From Kineosporia corallincola (GTDB lineage Bacteria > Actinomycetota > Actinomycetes > Actinomycetales > Kineosporiaceae), in the NCBI RefSeq assembly GCF_018499875.1, contig NZ_JAHBAY010000020.1, positions 1-64,000 of the forward strand: a stretch of DNA of 64,000 nt, read 5' to 3'. The translations under genes were made by a program, and so were the position numbers. Under the pieces are notes generated by a model. That model did not search any database. It saw nothing but the letters and a program-made list of their open reading frames with translations, and was not told where the DNA came from. Below, piece after piece: positions 17,083-25,860 of the stretch (position 1 is its first letter; each line of letters begins with the position of its first letter).

Positions 17083-17979
17083 ATGGGCCAGAGCACGGGC
17101 ACCCGATCAACGGCGTCCACGACCGGTTCTTCCGGCTCCGACCAGCAGGAACCGTCGACCACGGCGAGTCCTGCCGGTGGCCTGGAGCCCTCCGGCAGCG
17201 GCAACGGCCGCCGCAGCCTGCTGAGCCGCCGCAAGGACGCGGCCGGGCCGGCCACCGACGTCAACGGCGGTGACAACGGCGGCCGCACGGGCGACACCAT
17301 CGCCTACCGGCCCGCGCCGGAGCGCAAGCGCTCCGGTTTCCTCACGGCCGCCCTGGTCGTGGCGGTGCTGATCGTGTCGGGGGCGCTCGCCCTGAACCTG
17401 ACCACGAATGCCCTCGACCGGCTGAACCCGTTCAAGGACATGTTCAAGAACGAGACCGTCGACCGTTCCGGCCCGGCCGTGCTCCAGTCCATCCAGGACA
17501 TGGGCCAGTTCGAGGCCGCCAGCGGCTACTACGAGCTCGTCGTCGACGTGGAGAAAGACGTCAAGCCGGTGCCGTCGTTCCTGGCCGGTGAGCGCACGCT
17601 GTTCATCGCCGCCGGGTCGGTCGACGTCGGGGTCGACCTGTCCAAGCTGGGCGACGGGGCGGTCACGGTGAACTCCGACCGCACCGAGGCCACCATCAGC
17701 CTGCCCGCCCCCACCTTCGGCACGCCGGCCATCGACTACGACCGCAGCTACGTGTACAGCCAGGACCGCGGCATCTTCGACCGGGTGAAGGACGCGTTCA
17801 GCGACAACTCCTCCGAGACCCAGCAGCTGTACGCGCTGGCCTCGCAGCGGCTCACCCAGGCCGCCACCGAGACCGAGGAGCTGCGCGAGCGCGCCGAGAA
17901 GAACACCCGCAGCACCCTGGAGGGCCTGCTGGAGTCGCTCGGCTACACCGACGTCACGGTGAACTTCGCCGACGCGTAG
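17083..17979 (+). CDS. DUF4230 membrane-anchored protein
   Basis: A 298-residue protein with a disordered Ser/Thr/Gly-rich cytoplasmic N-terminus (about 1-80), one transmembrane helix (about 87-105, FLTAALVVAVLIVSGALAL) and an extracytoplasmic DUF4230 domain containing YYELVVDVEKDVKPVPSFLAGE and a long C-terminal helix. DUF4230 proteins are widespread with no assigned role. The ATG at 17083 follows GGTGGAGG. A long perfect hairpin ends the gene. It diverges from znuA; zinc control is possible but unproven. Confidence 0.85.
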   Translation: MGQSTGTRSTASTTGSSGSDQQEPSTTASPAGGLEPSGSGNGRRSLLSRRKDAAGPATDVNGGDNGGRTGDTIAYRPAPERKRSGFLTAALVVAVLIVSGALALNLTTNALDRLNPFKDMFKNETVDRSGPAVLQSIQDMGQFEAASGYYELVVDVEKDVKPVPSFLAGERTLFIAAGSVDVGVDLSKLGDGAVTVNSDRTEATISLPAPTFGTPAIDYDRSYVYSQDRGIFDRVKDAFSDNSSETQQLYALASQRLTQAATETEELRERAEKNTRSTLEGLLESLGYTDVTVNFADA

Positions 17980-17986
17980 ATCGATC

Positions 17987-18031
17987 GAACAAGGGGACGA
18001 CGAGGAGCTGCTCCTCGTCGTCCCCTTGTTC
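17987..18031. terminator. 45-nt perfect palindrome after the DUF4230 gene
   Basis: Two 22-base arms (beginning GAACAAGGGGACGACGAGG) around a single T. The core GGGGACGACGAGGAGC is shared with the palindrome at 19246-19292. It lies 8 bp after the DUF4230 stop and 26 bp before the manA start, just upstream of the manA -10 hexamer. It is most likely a terminator, though no T-run follows. Confidence 0.75.
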
Positions 18032-18043
18032 ATGTGCGCCCCC

Positions 18044-18049
18044 TAGAGT
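18044..18049 (+). promoter_or_regulatory. -10 hexamer TAGAGT of manA
   Basis: TANNNT hexamer 8 nt before the manA ATG with no ribosome-binding site. It lies immediately after the 45-nt palindrome, which would place the palindrome across the -35 region. Confidence 0.5.
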
Positions 18050-18057
18050 CGCGCGGT

Positions 18058-19236
18058 ATGGACATTCTCGACACCGTGGTGCAGCCGTACGCCTGGGGCT
18101 CCCGCACGGTCATCGCCGGGATCCAGGGGCGGTCGGTGCCGTCCGAGGGGCCGGAGGCCGAACTGTGGATGGGCTCCCACCCCTCGGCGCCCTCGAAACT
18201 CACCCGCGACGGCCAGGAGCTGACGCTCGACCAGGTCGTTGCCGCCGACCCGGACGGTGAGCTGGGGCGAGCCTGTGCCGAACGCTTCGGCGGGCGGCTG
18301 CCGTTCCTGATGAAGATCCTGGCGGCGGAGAAGGCCCTGTCGATCCAGGTGCACCCCGACCGGCCCCGGGCCGAGGCCGGTTTCGCCGAGGAGAACGCGC
18401 GCGGCCTGGTCCGGGGCGAGGCCGCGCGCAACTACGTGGACGACTGGCCCAAGCCGGAAGTGCTCTGCGCCGTGACCCCGTTCGAGGTGCTCGCCGGTTT
18501 CCGCGAGCCGCGTGAGGCCGCCCGGCTGATGCGCGACCTGGAGGTCGGCCGGCTGGCCCCGGCGGCCGGTGAACTCGAGGCCACCGGTGACCTCAAGGCC
18601 GTGCTCGAGCAGCTGCTGAACTGGCCCGCCGACGACCGGGAGGCCCTGGTCGGCGAGGTGGTGGCCGCCTGCTCCCGGGTGACCGGCCCGGCCGCCTACG
18701 ACGCGGTGGTGCGGATGTCGGCCGATCACCCGGGCGACCTCGGCCTGGTCGCCTCGCTGCTGATGAGGCACCAGGTGGTCGAGCCCGGCCAGGCGCTGTT
18801 CATGGCGGCCGGCGGTCTGCACGCCTACATCCGGGGCACCGGGGTGGAGTTGCTGGCCAACTCGGACAACGTGCTGCGGGCCGGTCTCACGCCCAAGCAC
18901 GTCGACGTGCCCGAGCTGCTGCGGTTGGTCGATCCAGCCGTCGAGGTGCCGGTGGTGGCGCCGCGGCCGCTGGGCGACGGCGTGTACGTCTATGACACAC
19001 CGGTGCCGGAGTTCCGTCTGCACCGGATCGAGGCCGGTGACGCCGAGGTGACGCTGCCCGGCGAGGGGCCGCGCATCGTGCTGTGCCTGACCGGATCGGC
19101 CGTGCTGCGGCGGGCCGGCGGGGAGAGCGTGAAGCTGGAGCCCAGCCGGTCCTGCTTCCTGCCGGACGGCGACGGCGTGGTGACGGCGAGCGGGCCGGGC
19201 GAGCTGTTCGTCGCCGGTACCGGCGATCTGGCCTAG
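18058..19236 (+). CDS. manA: mannose-6-phosphate isomerase, class I
   Basis: A 392-residue zinc enzyme interconverting fructose-6-phosphate and mannose-6-phosphate, feeding GDP-mannose and glycan synthesis. Motifs of type I enzymes: YAWGS near the start, KILAAEKALSIQVHPD (zinc ligands Q97 and H99), WPKPEV (E134) and GGLHAYIRGTGVELLANSDNV in the active-site lid. The start follows a -10-like TAGAGT, so the mRNA is probably leaderless. It is monocistronic and bracketed by two related long palindromes. Confidence 0.95.
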   Translation: MDILDTVVQPYAWGSRTVIAGIQGRSVPSEGPEAELWMGSHPSAPSKLTRDGQELTLDQVVAADPDGELGRACAERFGGRLPFLMKILAAEKALSIQVHPDRPRAEAGFAEENARGLVRGEAARNYVDDWPKPEVLCAVTPFEVLAGFREPREAARLMRDLEVGRLAPAAGELEATGDLKAVLEQLLNWPADDREALVGEVVAACSRVTGPAAYDAVVRMSADHPGDLGLVASLLMRHQVVEPGQALFMAAGGLHAYIRGTGVELLANSDNVLRAGLTPKHVDVPELLRLVDPAVEVPVVAPRPLGDGVYVYDTPVPEFRLHRIEAGDAEVTLPGEGPRIVLCLTGSAVLRRAGGESVKLEPSRSCFLPDGDGVVTASGPGELFVAGTGDLA

Positions 19237-19245
19237 GGTTTCGAG

Positions 19246-19292
19246 CAGAACGGGGGACGACGAGGAGCAGCTCCTCGTCGTCCCCCGTTCTG
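19246..19292. terminator. 47-nt perfect palindrome between manA and the aminotransferase
   Basis: Two 23-base arms (beginning CAGAACGGGGGACGACGAGG) around a single A. It lies between two convergent stops (19236 and 19306), fitting a bidirectional terminator. It shares the 16-nt half-core GGGGACGACGAGGAGC with the palindrome 1.2 kb upstream. Confidence 0.78.
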
Positions 19293-19305
19293 GGTTCTCG
19301 CCGGA

Positions 19306-20583
19306 CTACTGCTGCTTGAGCCGCTGCTCGTAGCCGACCAGCTTCACGCAGGTGGCCAGCGCGTGCACGGCCGCCTCGAGGTCTTCCTGGGTCGGGAAGG
19401 TCGGGGCGATGCGGATGACCGAGTCGGCCGGGTCCTGGCCGAGCGGGTGGGTGGCACCGGCCGGGGTGAGCACGACGCCGATCTCGGCGGCGCGGGCCAC
19501 CACGTCGGTCGCGCAGCCCTCCGGCACGGTGAGGGTGATGAAGTAGCCGCCCTTGGGCTCGGTCCAGGTGGCCAGGCCGGTGCCACCGAGCTGCTCACCC
19601 AGGATGCGCAGGGTGGCGTCGAACTTGGGGCCGATCAGCGCGCGGTGCTTCTCCATGTGGGCGAACACGCCCTCGGCGTCGCCGAGGAACGTGGCGTGGC
19701 GCAGCTGGTTGATCTTGTCCGGGCCGATCGAGCGCTTGCCCAGGTTGCTCAGCCACCACTTGATGTTGGCCTCGGAGGCGCCGAAGAAGCCGACACCGGC
19801 CCCGGCGAAGGTGATCTTCGAGGTGGAGCCGAACACGAACACCCGGTCGGCGTGGCCGGCGGCGGTGGCCAGACCGAGCAGGTCGGCGATCTCCACCCGC
19901 TCGTCGGTGAGGTGGTGCACCGCGTACGCGTTGTCCCAGAAGATACGGAAATCCGGTGCGGCGGTGGGCATCTCGGCCAGCTGCCGGACCGTCTCGTCGG
20001 AGTACACGGTACCGGTGGGGTTGCTGTACTTCGGGATCGCCCAGATGCCCTTGATCGAGGCATCCTCGGCGACCAGGCGGGTCACGACCTCCATGTCCGG
20101 GCCGGACTCGGTGAGCGGCACCGGGATCATCTCGATGCCGAACCGCTCGCAGATCGAGAAGTGGCGGTCGTAGCCGGGAACCGGCGCGAGGAACTTGATC
20201 GGGCCCTGGTCGACCCAGCGCTCCTGGGCACCCGGCAGCTTGCTCAGCAGGGCCTGCACGAACGCGTCGTGCATCAGCTCCAGGCTGGAGTTGCCCGCCG
20301 CGAGCAGCTGGGCCACCGGCACCTGGAGCACCGGGGCGAAGATCTCGCGCAGTTCTTGCAGGCCGTTCAGCCCACCGTAGTTACGGGTGTCGGTGCCGTC
20401 GGCGGCCTTGAAGGTGGCGGCACCGGGCAGCGTCAGCAGTTCGTCGGCCAGGTCGAGCTGATCGGCCGCCGGCTTCCCCCGGGTCAGGTCGAGCTTCAGG
20501 CCGCGGCCCGCCAGCTCCGAATAGTCCTGCCGAGCGCTGTCGAGGAGCGCGGTAAGGTCCTGCGCGCCCAAGTCGGTGGTCAT
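19306..20583 (-). CDS. class I PLP-dependent aminotransferase (aspartate-aminotransferase Ic / MocR-type)
   Basis: A 425-residue fold-type I aminotransferase of the subgroup that includes Corynebacterium aspartate aminotransferase. LTRGKPAADQLDL opens the substrate loop, RNYGGLNGL and AGNSSLELMHD are subgroup-specific, PKYSNPTGTVYSDE and WDNAYAVHHL hold the PLP-binding Asn/Asp/Tyr, and STSKITFAGAGVGFF holds the Schiff-base lysine (about residue 253). The likely reaction is aspartate and 2-oxoglutarate to oxaloacetate and glutamate. GGGAGAGAG precedes the ATG. It is monocistronic. Confidence 0.92.
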   Translation of the reverse strand: MTTDLGAQDLTALLDSARQDYSELAGRGLKLDLTRGKPAADQLDLADELLTLPGAATFKAADGTDTRNYGGLNGLQELREIFAPVLQVPVAQLLAAGNSSLELMHDAFVQALLSKLPGAQERWVDQGPIKFLAPVPGYDRHFSICERFGIEMIPVPLTESGPDMEVVTRLVAEDASIKGIWAIPKYSNPTGTVYSDETVRQLAEMPTAAPDFRIFWDNAYAVHHLTDERVEIADLLGLATAAGHADRVFVFGSTSKITFAGAGVGFFGASEANIKWWLSNLGKRSIGPDKINQLRHATFLGDAEGVFAHMEKHRALIGPKFDATLRILGEQLGGTGLATWTEPKGGYFITLTVPEGCATDVVARAAEIGVVLTPAGATHPLGQDPADSVIRIAPTFPTQEDLEAAVHALATCVKLVGYEQRLKQQ

Positions 20584-20745
20584 CGTCTCTCTCCCGGGGA
20601 GCTGCTGATTGGCATGTGCCGGGAAAAGACTTTACCGGCGTCACCTGGCAACGCCGCCAGCGGATTACCATCCGCCCCAGTTGGCCCGCTTGTCCCGCCG
20701 GTCGGTGATTTTCGGCCACCGCCCGGCGGTTTCGAAAGATTTCCG

Positions 20746-22332
20746 TCAGCCCGGCCAGGACGCGAGCGCAGTCCGGGCCTCGTGCCAGGCTGCGGCGAAC
20801 AACTTTTCGTCGTGCTCGGCCGCACCGGCGATCCGGCCGTGCAGCAGACCGAACGTGAATCCGTTCTCGCCCTCGCCGAACGCCCGCACCGCGAGCTCAC
20901 GCAGCCGGGTCCGCTCCACCACACCGTCCTGGTGGTCGCCCAGTGTCTCGGTGATGCCCTCCATCGACCTGGCCACGGCCTTGGCCGGTTTGCCGATCAC
21001 CGGCCGGGCCGCCTCGGCGGCGTAGCGGGCACGCTTGGCCTTGATCCTGACCTCGTGCAGATGGAAGTCGTGCTCCGGGCTGCCGACCGTCTCACCCTCC
21101 AGCACCGCGACGTGGGCTGCCACCCGCCGGGCGGCCTTGCGCACCGCCCTGCGCAGCTCGCGCTCGGCCGGGGCGGTGGCCCGGGCGGTCACCGGCGGGG
21201 CGGCGAGGAACTGCTCCAGCGCGGTGATCAGGGCCAGGTAACGATCGCTGTCCAGGGCGGCCACGGCCCGCCGGTGCGCCTTCTTGTGCTCGGCGTCCAG
21301 CTCCAGCCGGATCCGCCGGGCGACCGGGCCCAGCACCAGTTCGGCCGGCAGTTCCCCGACGTCCGTCAGCAGCTTCTGCCGGATCACCTCGGTGTCGCGC
21401 ACCGGGCCGAGCACCTCGGAGCCCAGCCACTTCAGCTCGTCGCGCAGCCCGGTGACCGAGCCCTCCTCGAACAGCGGCCGGAAGGTGGCCAGTGCCGTGC
21501 GCAGCCGGCGGGTGACCACGCGCATCTGGTGCACGGCGTCGTCGGTGTTCAGGCGCACCCGCGGGTCCATCGCCACCAGCTGGGCGAACTGCGCGGCCAG
21601 GTAGTCCTGGGCCAGGTCACCGGCGGCGACCGGGGCGACCGCCACGACCTCCGCCGGGCGGCCCTTCTTCCCCGGTTTCGAGGGGGCGGGTTCCGGGTGC
21701 GACGCCCCGTTCCCCATCCGCTCGGCCAGGGCCCGGCCGATCTTCGACTGGACGTCGGAGGGCCGGGCGCCCGCGGCCAGCAGCCGTTCCCGTGCCACCG
21801 TCAGCAGGTCGAGGTCGCCGTCGACCAGCTCCACCTCGATCTCGCGCCAGGAGACCACGCTGGTCTTCTCGCCCAGGGAGTGGGCCGACACCAGATCGTC
21901 GGCGACCTCGGCCAGCACCGTGCCGTCCGCGGCGTGCAGCTCACGCACCGTGCGCGTGGTCGAGATCAGCGCGACCGGCGCCACCTGCGCCCCCAGCAGC
22001 TGCACCCGGACCAGGCCGAGCAGGGCGGGCGGCACGTTGCGCACGTTGCGGCCCAGCGGCTTGCGAATCTCCAGGCGGCTGTAGGCGTCACCCTTGATCG
22101 GCTGCTTCAGCTTCAGGTGCCAGCCCTCGTCGTCACCGCCGGTGCGCCGCCGCAGCGTGGTGCCGCCGCGGATCAGCCGGAAGTCGTCGCTGTCCAGGTA
22201 GGTGGCCTCCAGCTGGTGCTCCACGGCCCGGCCGACCGAACCGACGCCGGGCAGCCCACTCAGGTCGGGCAGGGTGAACTCCGGATCGGCATCCAGCTTG
22301 ATCTCGATCTCGTGATGGGTTCCCGCCGCCAT
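20746..22332 (-). CDS. CYTH-CHAD domain protein
   Basis: A 528-residue protein with an N-terminal CYTH domain opening with the triphosphate-binding EIEIKL motif (about 8-13), a Lys/Arg-lined tunnel (LRRRTGG, WHLKLKQP), then a C-terminal CHAD domain (about 225-528) rich in conserved His and Arg helices (VHQMRVVTRRLR, HEVRIKAKRARYAAE). CYTH enzymes hydrolyse triphosphates; CHAD domains bind inorganic polyphosphate. The likely role is triphosphatase or polyphosphate-linked metabolism. I chose ATG 22332 because the CYTH motif starts just after it and AGAGGG lies upstream. Confidence 0.93.
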   Translation of the reverse strand: MAAGTHHEIEIKLDADPEFTLPDLSGLPGVGSVGRAVEHQLEATYLDSDDFRLIRGGTTLRRRTGGDDEGWHLKLKQPIKGDAYSRLEIRKPLGRNVRNVPPALLGLVRVQLLGAQVAPVALISTTRTVRELHAADGTVLAEVADDLVSAHSLGEKTSVVSWREIEVELVDGDLDLLTVARERLLAAGARPSDVQSKIGRALAERMGNGASHPEPAPSKPGKKGRPAEVVAVAPVAAGDLAQDYLAAQFAQLVAMDPRVRLNTDDAVHQMRVVTRRLRTALATFRPLFEEGSVTGLRDELKWLGSEVLGPVRDTEVIRQKLLTDVGELPAELVLGPVARRIRLELDAEHKKAHRRAVAALDSDRYLALITALEQFLAAPPVTARATAPAERELRRAVRKAARRVAAHVAVLEGETVGSPEHDFHLHEVRIKAKRARYAAEAARPVIGKPAKAVARSMEGITETLGDHQDGVVERTRLRELAVRAFGEGENGFTFGLLHGRIAGAAEHDEKLFAAAWHEARTALASWPG

Positions 22333-22506
22333 CGGCCATTCCCTCTCTGCGAACTCCGCGAACTCTCCGCGAACCAGGACGTGCATCGGTATCTGCGCCG
22401 TCACCATAAACAACCCAGATGAACAACCCTCGGTCATCGATCCGACGCGGCACGTTCAGATGCCGTACACCGACAGCGGGGCGGACCGGCCTCGCGGCCG
22501 ACTGCC

Positions 22507-22512
22507 TAGACT
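22507..22512 (+). promoter_or_regulatory. -10 hexamer TAGACT of the RNase HI gene
   Basis: TANNNT hexamer 6 nt before the ATG at 22519 with no Shine-Dalgarno, fitting a leaderless transcript. Confidence 0.5.
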
Positions 22513-22518
22513 GGCGCG

Positions 22519-23187
22519 ATGCCGATGACCGCCCGTTACCCCACCACCTGCGCCCAGTGTTCGGGGCGGATCATGCCCGGCGAGGAGATCTCCAAGGCCG
22601 CGAGCAAGTGGGTGCACACCGGCTGTGCCACGGCGGCGAGCGAGAACGATTCGCTGCTGCCCGATCTGGAGCCCGCCGGGGCCGCGGCCCGGCCGGCCAC
22701 CCGCACCGCCCGCACGACCGGCAAGGCCCGCAGGCCCGACATGGCCGCCCCGGAGGGGGCGCTGGAGGTCTGGACCGACGGTGCCTGTTCGGGCAATCCC
22801 GGCCCCGGCGGCTGGGCCTGGGCTACCAAGGACGGACGGCAGGACAGCGGTGGTGAGCCGAAGACGACGAACCAGCGGATGGAGGTCAGTGCCGCGCTGA
22901 ACGCGATCCTGGCCCTGGAGGGCCCGCTGGTGGTGGTCAGCGACTCGACCTACGTCGTGAACTGCTTCCGCGACGAGTGGTGGCGCGGCTGGCTGGCCCG
23001 CGGCTGGGTGAACAGCCAGAAGAAGCCGGTGGCCAACCGCGACCTGTGGGAACCGCTGATCACGGCGTTCAAGGAGCGGGGTGACATCTCGTTCCGGTGG
23101 GTCAAGGGGCACTCCGGCGACACGATGAACGACCTCGTCGACCGGCTGGCGGTCGAGGCCGGAAAAAACCAGTCACAACAGGCGTAA
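22519..23187 (+). CDS. rnhA: ribonuclease HI with an N-terminal zinc-binding module
   Basis: A 222-residue protein that should cut RNA in RNA-DNA hybrids. The C-terminal RNase H fold (about 80-215) has WTDGACSGNPGPGG (D87), QRMEVSA (E122), VVSDSTYV (D142), KGHSG (His loop) and NDLVDRLA (D208), a complete DEDD site. The N-terminus is unusual: C11xxC14 and H33xxC36 around SGRIMPGEEISKAASKWV, a treble-clef or zinc-ribbon-like module, joined by an Ala/Arg/Thr linker. The extra module may guide binding to hybrids, R-loops or a partner. Confidence 0.93.
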   Translation: MPMTARYPTTCAQCSGRIMPGEEISKAASKWVHTGCATAASENDSLLPDLEPAGAAARPATRTARTTGKARRPDMAAPEGALEVWTDGACSGNPGPGGWAWATKDGRQDSGGEPKTTNQRMEVSAALNAILALEGPLVVVSDSTYVVNCFRDEWWRGWLARGWVNSQKKPVANRDLWEPLITAFKERGDISFRWVKGHSGDTMNDLVDRLAVEAGKNQSQQA

Positions 23188-23255
23188 CCGGGCGCAACGG
23201 GGCAGGATGTTGGCCTGACGAAAACCGGCAGCGACACGACGGGGAGGCGCCAGGC

Positions 23256-25835
23256 GTGCCAGGGATCTCGCTCGGCCTTCAGAGCCCCTACGGGTTCGAC
23301 GGCGACGACCTGACCAGCCCGGCGCAGGCCGCGCGGGCCGGGGCCCTCGTCGACCAGCAGTGGGAGAACCGGCCGGAGCTACCGCTGGAGTTACGCATCC
23401 ACGGGGTCTCCGGCAGCACCGGCCCGGTCATTCTGGAACACCCGAACGTGGTTCAGGTGGCGGGTTCCCGGCCCACCGCGTTCTACCGCCGCTGGAGCCC
23501 GGACGGGGTGGGCCGCCCGTCGGTGCCCTGGCCGCTGGAGGCCTACGTCTGGGGCGGGCTCACGGCGCGGGCGCTGGCCTCGGCGTCGTGGCTGCTGCTG
23601 TTGCCGTTCATGCTCTACAACGTCGCGTACTACATGCTCCCGGCCGGCGACCCGAAGGGCCGGGGCCGGCGGCTGCGCAGTGCACACGCCCTGGCCCGGG
23701 TGGTGATCCGGCTGCTGGCCCTGGCCGCGACCGCCCAGTTCGTGGGCAGCCTGGTCACGTTGTTCCACTCCACCATCGCCTGGCAGAACGGCGTGGACCG
23801 GATGGGCAGCGACTGGTGGTGGCTGAGCTGGTACACCGACGCCTCCACTGCCACCCGGATGTCGGTGGCCACCGTCGCCGTGGCCGCTGTGATCTGCGCC
23901 CTCTGGTACGCCGGGGCCGCCACGGCCAGTCACTACGAGGCGTTCAGCACCGGTCGCGGCAGTTACGCGCCCGGTGTGCAGGTGGGTGGCGAGAACCGGC
24001 GTGACCGGCTCCCCTCCGGCCGGCTGACACTGCGCGACCGCGGGTTCTGGCGGGGCGCCTCGGCGGCGGCCCGGCTGCGCAACACCCACATCGCGGTCGC
24101 CTTCGCCGTCATCTCGCTGGCCCTGGCCGGTTGCACCGACACCTTCGGGCTCTGGCAGCAGGTCCAGATCGGCGTTTCGGCAACCATTCTCGTGGCCGCG
24201 GTGATCCTGGCCGGGTTCGTCGCCGACCGCGACACGGTGGGCGGCAACGACGACGTGGCCCGGTTCGCCACCACCTTCAAGGCCCTGGCCTGGGTGTCCG
24301 GGCTGGTGCTGCTGGCCGGGGTGGTGGCCTCGCCATGGGTGATCGACAGCGCGCCGGCGCAGACCCGGCACGCCGCGCCGCACGGCCTGCTCGGCGCCGT
24401 CACCGCTCTGACCCTGATCCAGTTCTCCCTGGTGGCAGTGCTTCTCGTGCTGGTGGCCGTGCTGCTGCACCACTCCCCCGACAAGCAGCCCGCGGGCTGG
24501 GAGCCGTTCCTGCGTGGCTACGCCGCCCCGGTGATCACGTTGCTGGCGGTGCTGCTGGGCGGGGTTCTGACCGCAGCGCTGAACCTTTCGGTGGCGCGGA
24601 TCTTCGGCGAGCCGAACGGTGTCTCGCTGCACAAGGAGAACATCGACACCGCCAACACCATCCTGCTGCCCGACTCGATGTTCGCCTACTCCGCCGGGGC
24701 CGTGTTCAACCTGGCCCCGATGCTGGTCATCGCCGCCTGGCTGTATCTGCGCTACCGCCGCATGACCAAGCGGTTCGCCGCGCGCGAGAAGCTCTTCGGC
24801 GACCAGGTGGACGGCGGCCCGGACCCGGTCGTGGACTGGTACCCCCCGGACGAGCGGGACGCCCCGCAGCCGGCCGTCACCCAGGTGGCCCGGCACTGGG
24901 CACTGGCCTCGCTGACCGATCAGGTGGCCGCGGTGATCGGCACCGTGACCGTCTGCTGGGCCGCGTTCTTCTGGGTGTTCGAGGGCATGGACGTCACCCA
25001 GACCTCGCAGGCCTTCAGCGGGGTCGCCGGAATCGTGCCCACCCTGGGCGTTTTCATCGGCGGGCTGCTCGCGGCCTCGGGGGTCTGGGTGCTGCGCACA
25101 CAGATCCGCTCGCCCAACGCCCGCAAGACCGTCGGGATCATCTGGGACGTCGGAACCTTCTGGCCGCGCGCCGTGCACCCGCTCGCCCCGCCGTGCTACG
25201 CCGAGCAGGCCGTGCCCGAGGTGGTCGACCGGATCTGGGTGCTCACCGGCGCCACCCACGCCGACGGACGCTCGGTGCCGCTGCCCGGCGAGACCTCCGG
25301 CGCGATCGAGGTGATCCCCCGGCACGTGCTGCTCACCGGCTACAGCCAGGGCACCGCGATCAGCGTGGCGGTGATCGCCCAGCTGCCCGAGGACGTCCTC
25401 GGCCGGGTGTCACTGATGACGCTGGCGGCGCCGTTGCGCCGTCTGTACGGCCGGGCCTTCCCGGCCTACTTCGGCCACCAGGCCGCCCTGGCCCTGCGTG
25501 ACCTGCTCAGCGGGCCGCACCCGGAGAGCACCCGCAACGATCCGCCGGAGCCGTCCGACGTCGACCCCGCACCGCCGAACGTGCGCGCCCCCGAACCACC
25601 CAGCCCGCGCTGGCGAAACGTGGTGCGCCGCAGCGACTACATCGGCGGCTGGGTGTTCGGCCTGCCCCGGCCCCAGCAGCGGGTGTCGGACGAGCAGCAG
25701 GTCGACGTGATCAGCCTGGACCCGCCGTCGCTGGAGCCGGAACACGGCAGCACCCTGGCCCCGACGCACTTCCACTCCTCGTTCTGGCAGGACCCGGTGG
25801 TGATCTCGCACGCCCGGGAGCTGACCGACCGCTGA
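23256..25835 (+). CDS. large integral membrane protein with a serine-hydrolase-like motif
   Basis: An 859-residue protein of unknown function. It starts with a soluble segment containing LELRIHGVSGSTGPVILEHP, a beta-strand/turn resembling the first strands of an alpha/beta hydrolase. About ten hydrophobic helices follow between residues 100 and 640. The C-terminal cytoplasmic part contains HVLLTGYSQGTAISVAVI (G-x-S-x-G, about residue 695) and a later SLMTLAAPLRRLYGRAFP stretch, as in lipases. The hydrolase halves therefore seem to flank the membrane domain. GGGGAGG lies 8 nt before the GTG start. No neighbour suggests the substrate. Related actinobacterial proteins are usually labelled hypothetical membrane proteins. 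Confidence 0.85.
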   Translation: MPGISLGLQSPYGFDGDDLTSPAQAARAGALVDQQWENRPELPLELRIHGVSGSTGPVILEHPNVVQVAGSRPTAFYRRWSPDGVGRPSVPWPLEAYVWGGLTARALASASWLLLLPFMLYNVAYYMLPAGDPKGRGRRLRSAHALARVVIRLLALAATAQFVGSLVTLFHSTIAWQNGVDRMGSDWWWLSWYTDASTATRMSVATVAVAAVICALWYAGAATASHYEAFSTGRGSYAPGVQVGGENRRDRLPSGRLTLRDRGFWRGASAAARLRNTHIAVAFAVISLALAGCTDTFGLWQQVQIGVSATILVAAVILAGFVADRDTVGGNDDVARFATTFKALAWVSGLVLLAGVVASPWVIDSAPAQTRHAAPHGLLGAVTALTLIQFSLVAVLLVLVAVLLHHSPDKQPAGWEPFLRGYAAPVITLLAVLLGGVLTAALNLSVARIFGEPNGVSLHKENIDTANTILLPDSMFAYSAGAVFNLAPMLVIAAWLYLRYRRMTKRFAAREKLFGDQVDGGPDPVVDWYPPDERDAPQPAVTQVARHWALASLTDQVAAVIGTVTVCWAAFFWVFEGMDVTQTSQAFSGVAGIVPTLGVFIGGLLAASGVWVLRTQIRSPNARKTVGIIWDVGTFWPRAVHPLAPPCYAEQAVPEVVDRIWVLTGATHADGRSVPLPGETSGAIEVIPRHVLLTGYSQGTAISVAVIAQLPEDVLGRVSLMTLAAPLRRLYGRAFPAYFGHQAALALRDLLSGPHPESTRNDPPEPSDVDPAPPNVRAPEPPSPRWRNVVRRSDYIGGWVFGLPRPQQRVSDEQQVDVISLDPPSLEPEHGSTLAPTHFHSSFWQDPVVISHARELTDR

Positions 25836-25860
25836 GGAAGGCGCCGGGGAACCCGCCAGG

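Noticed and set aside
19363-22422. Very long rightward open frame (about 1000 codons) opposite the aminotransferase and CYTH-CHAD genes
   Set aside because: It is the antisense shadow of two well-recognised genes; the His/Gly/Arg-rich translation is typical of high-GC antisense frames.
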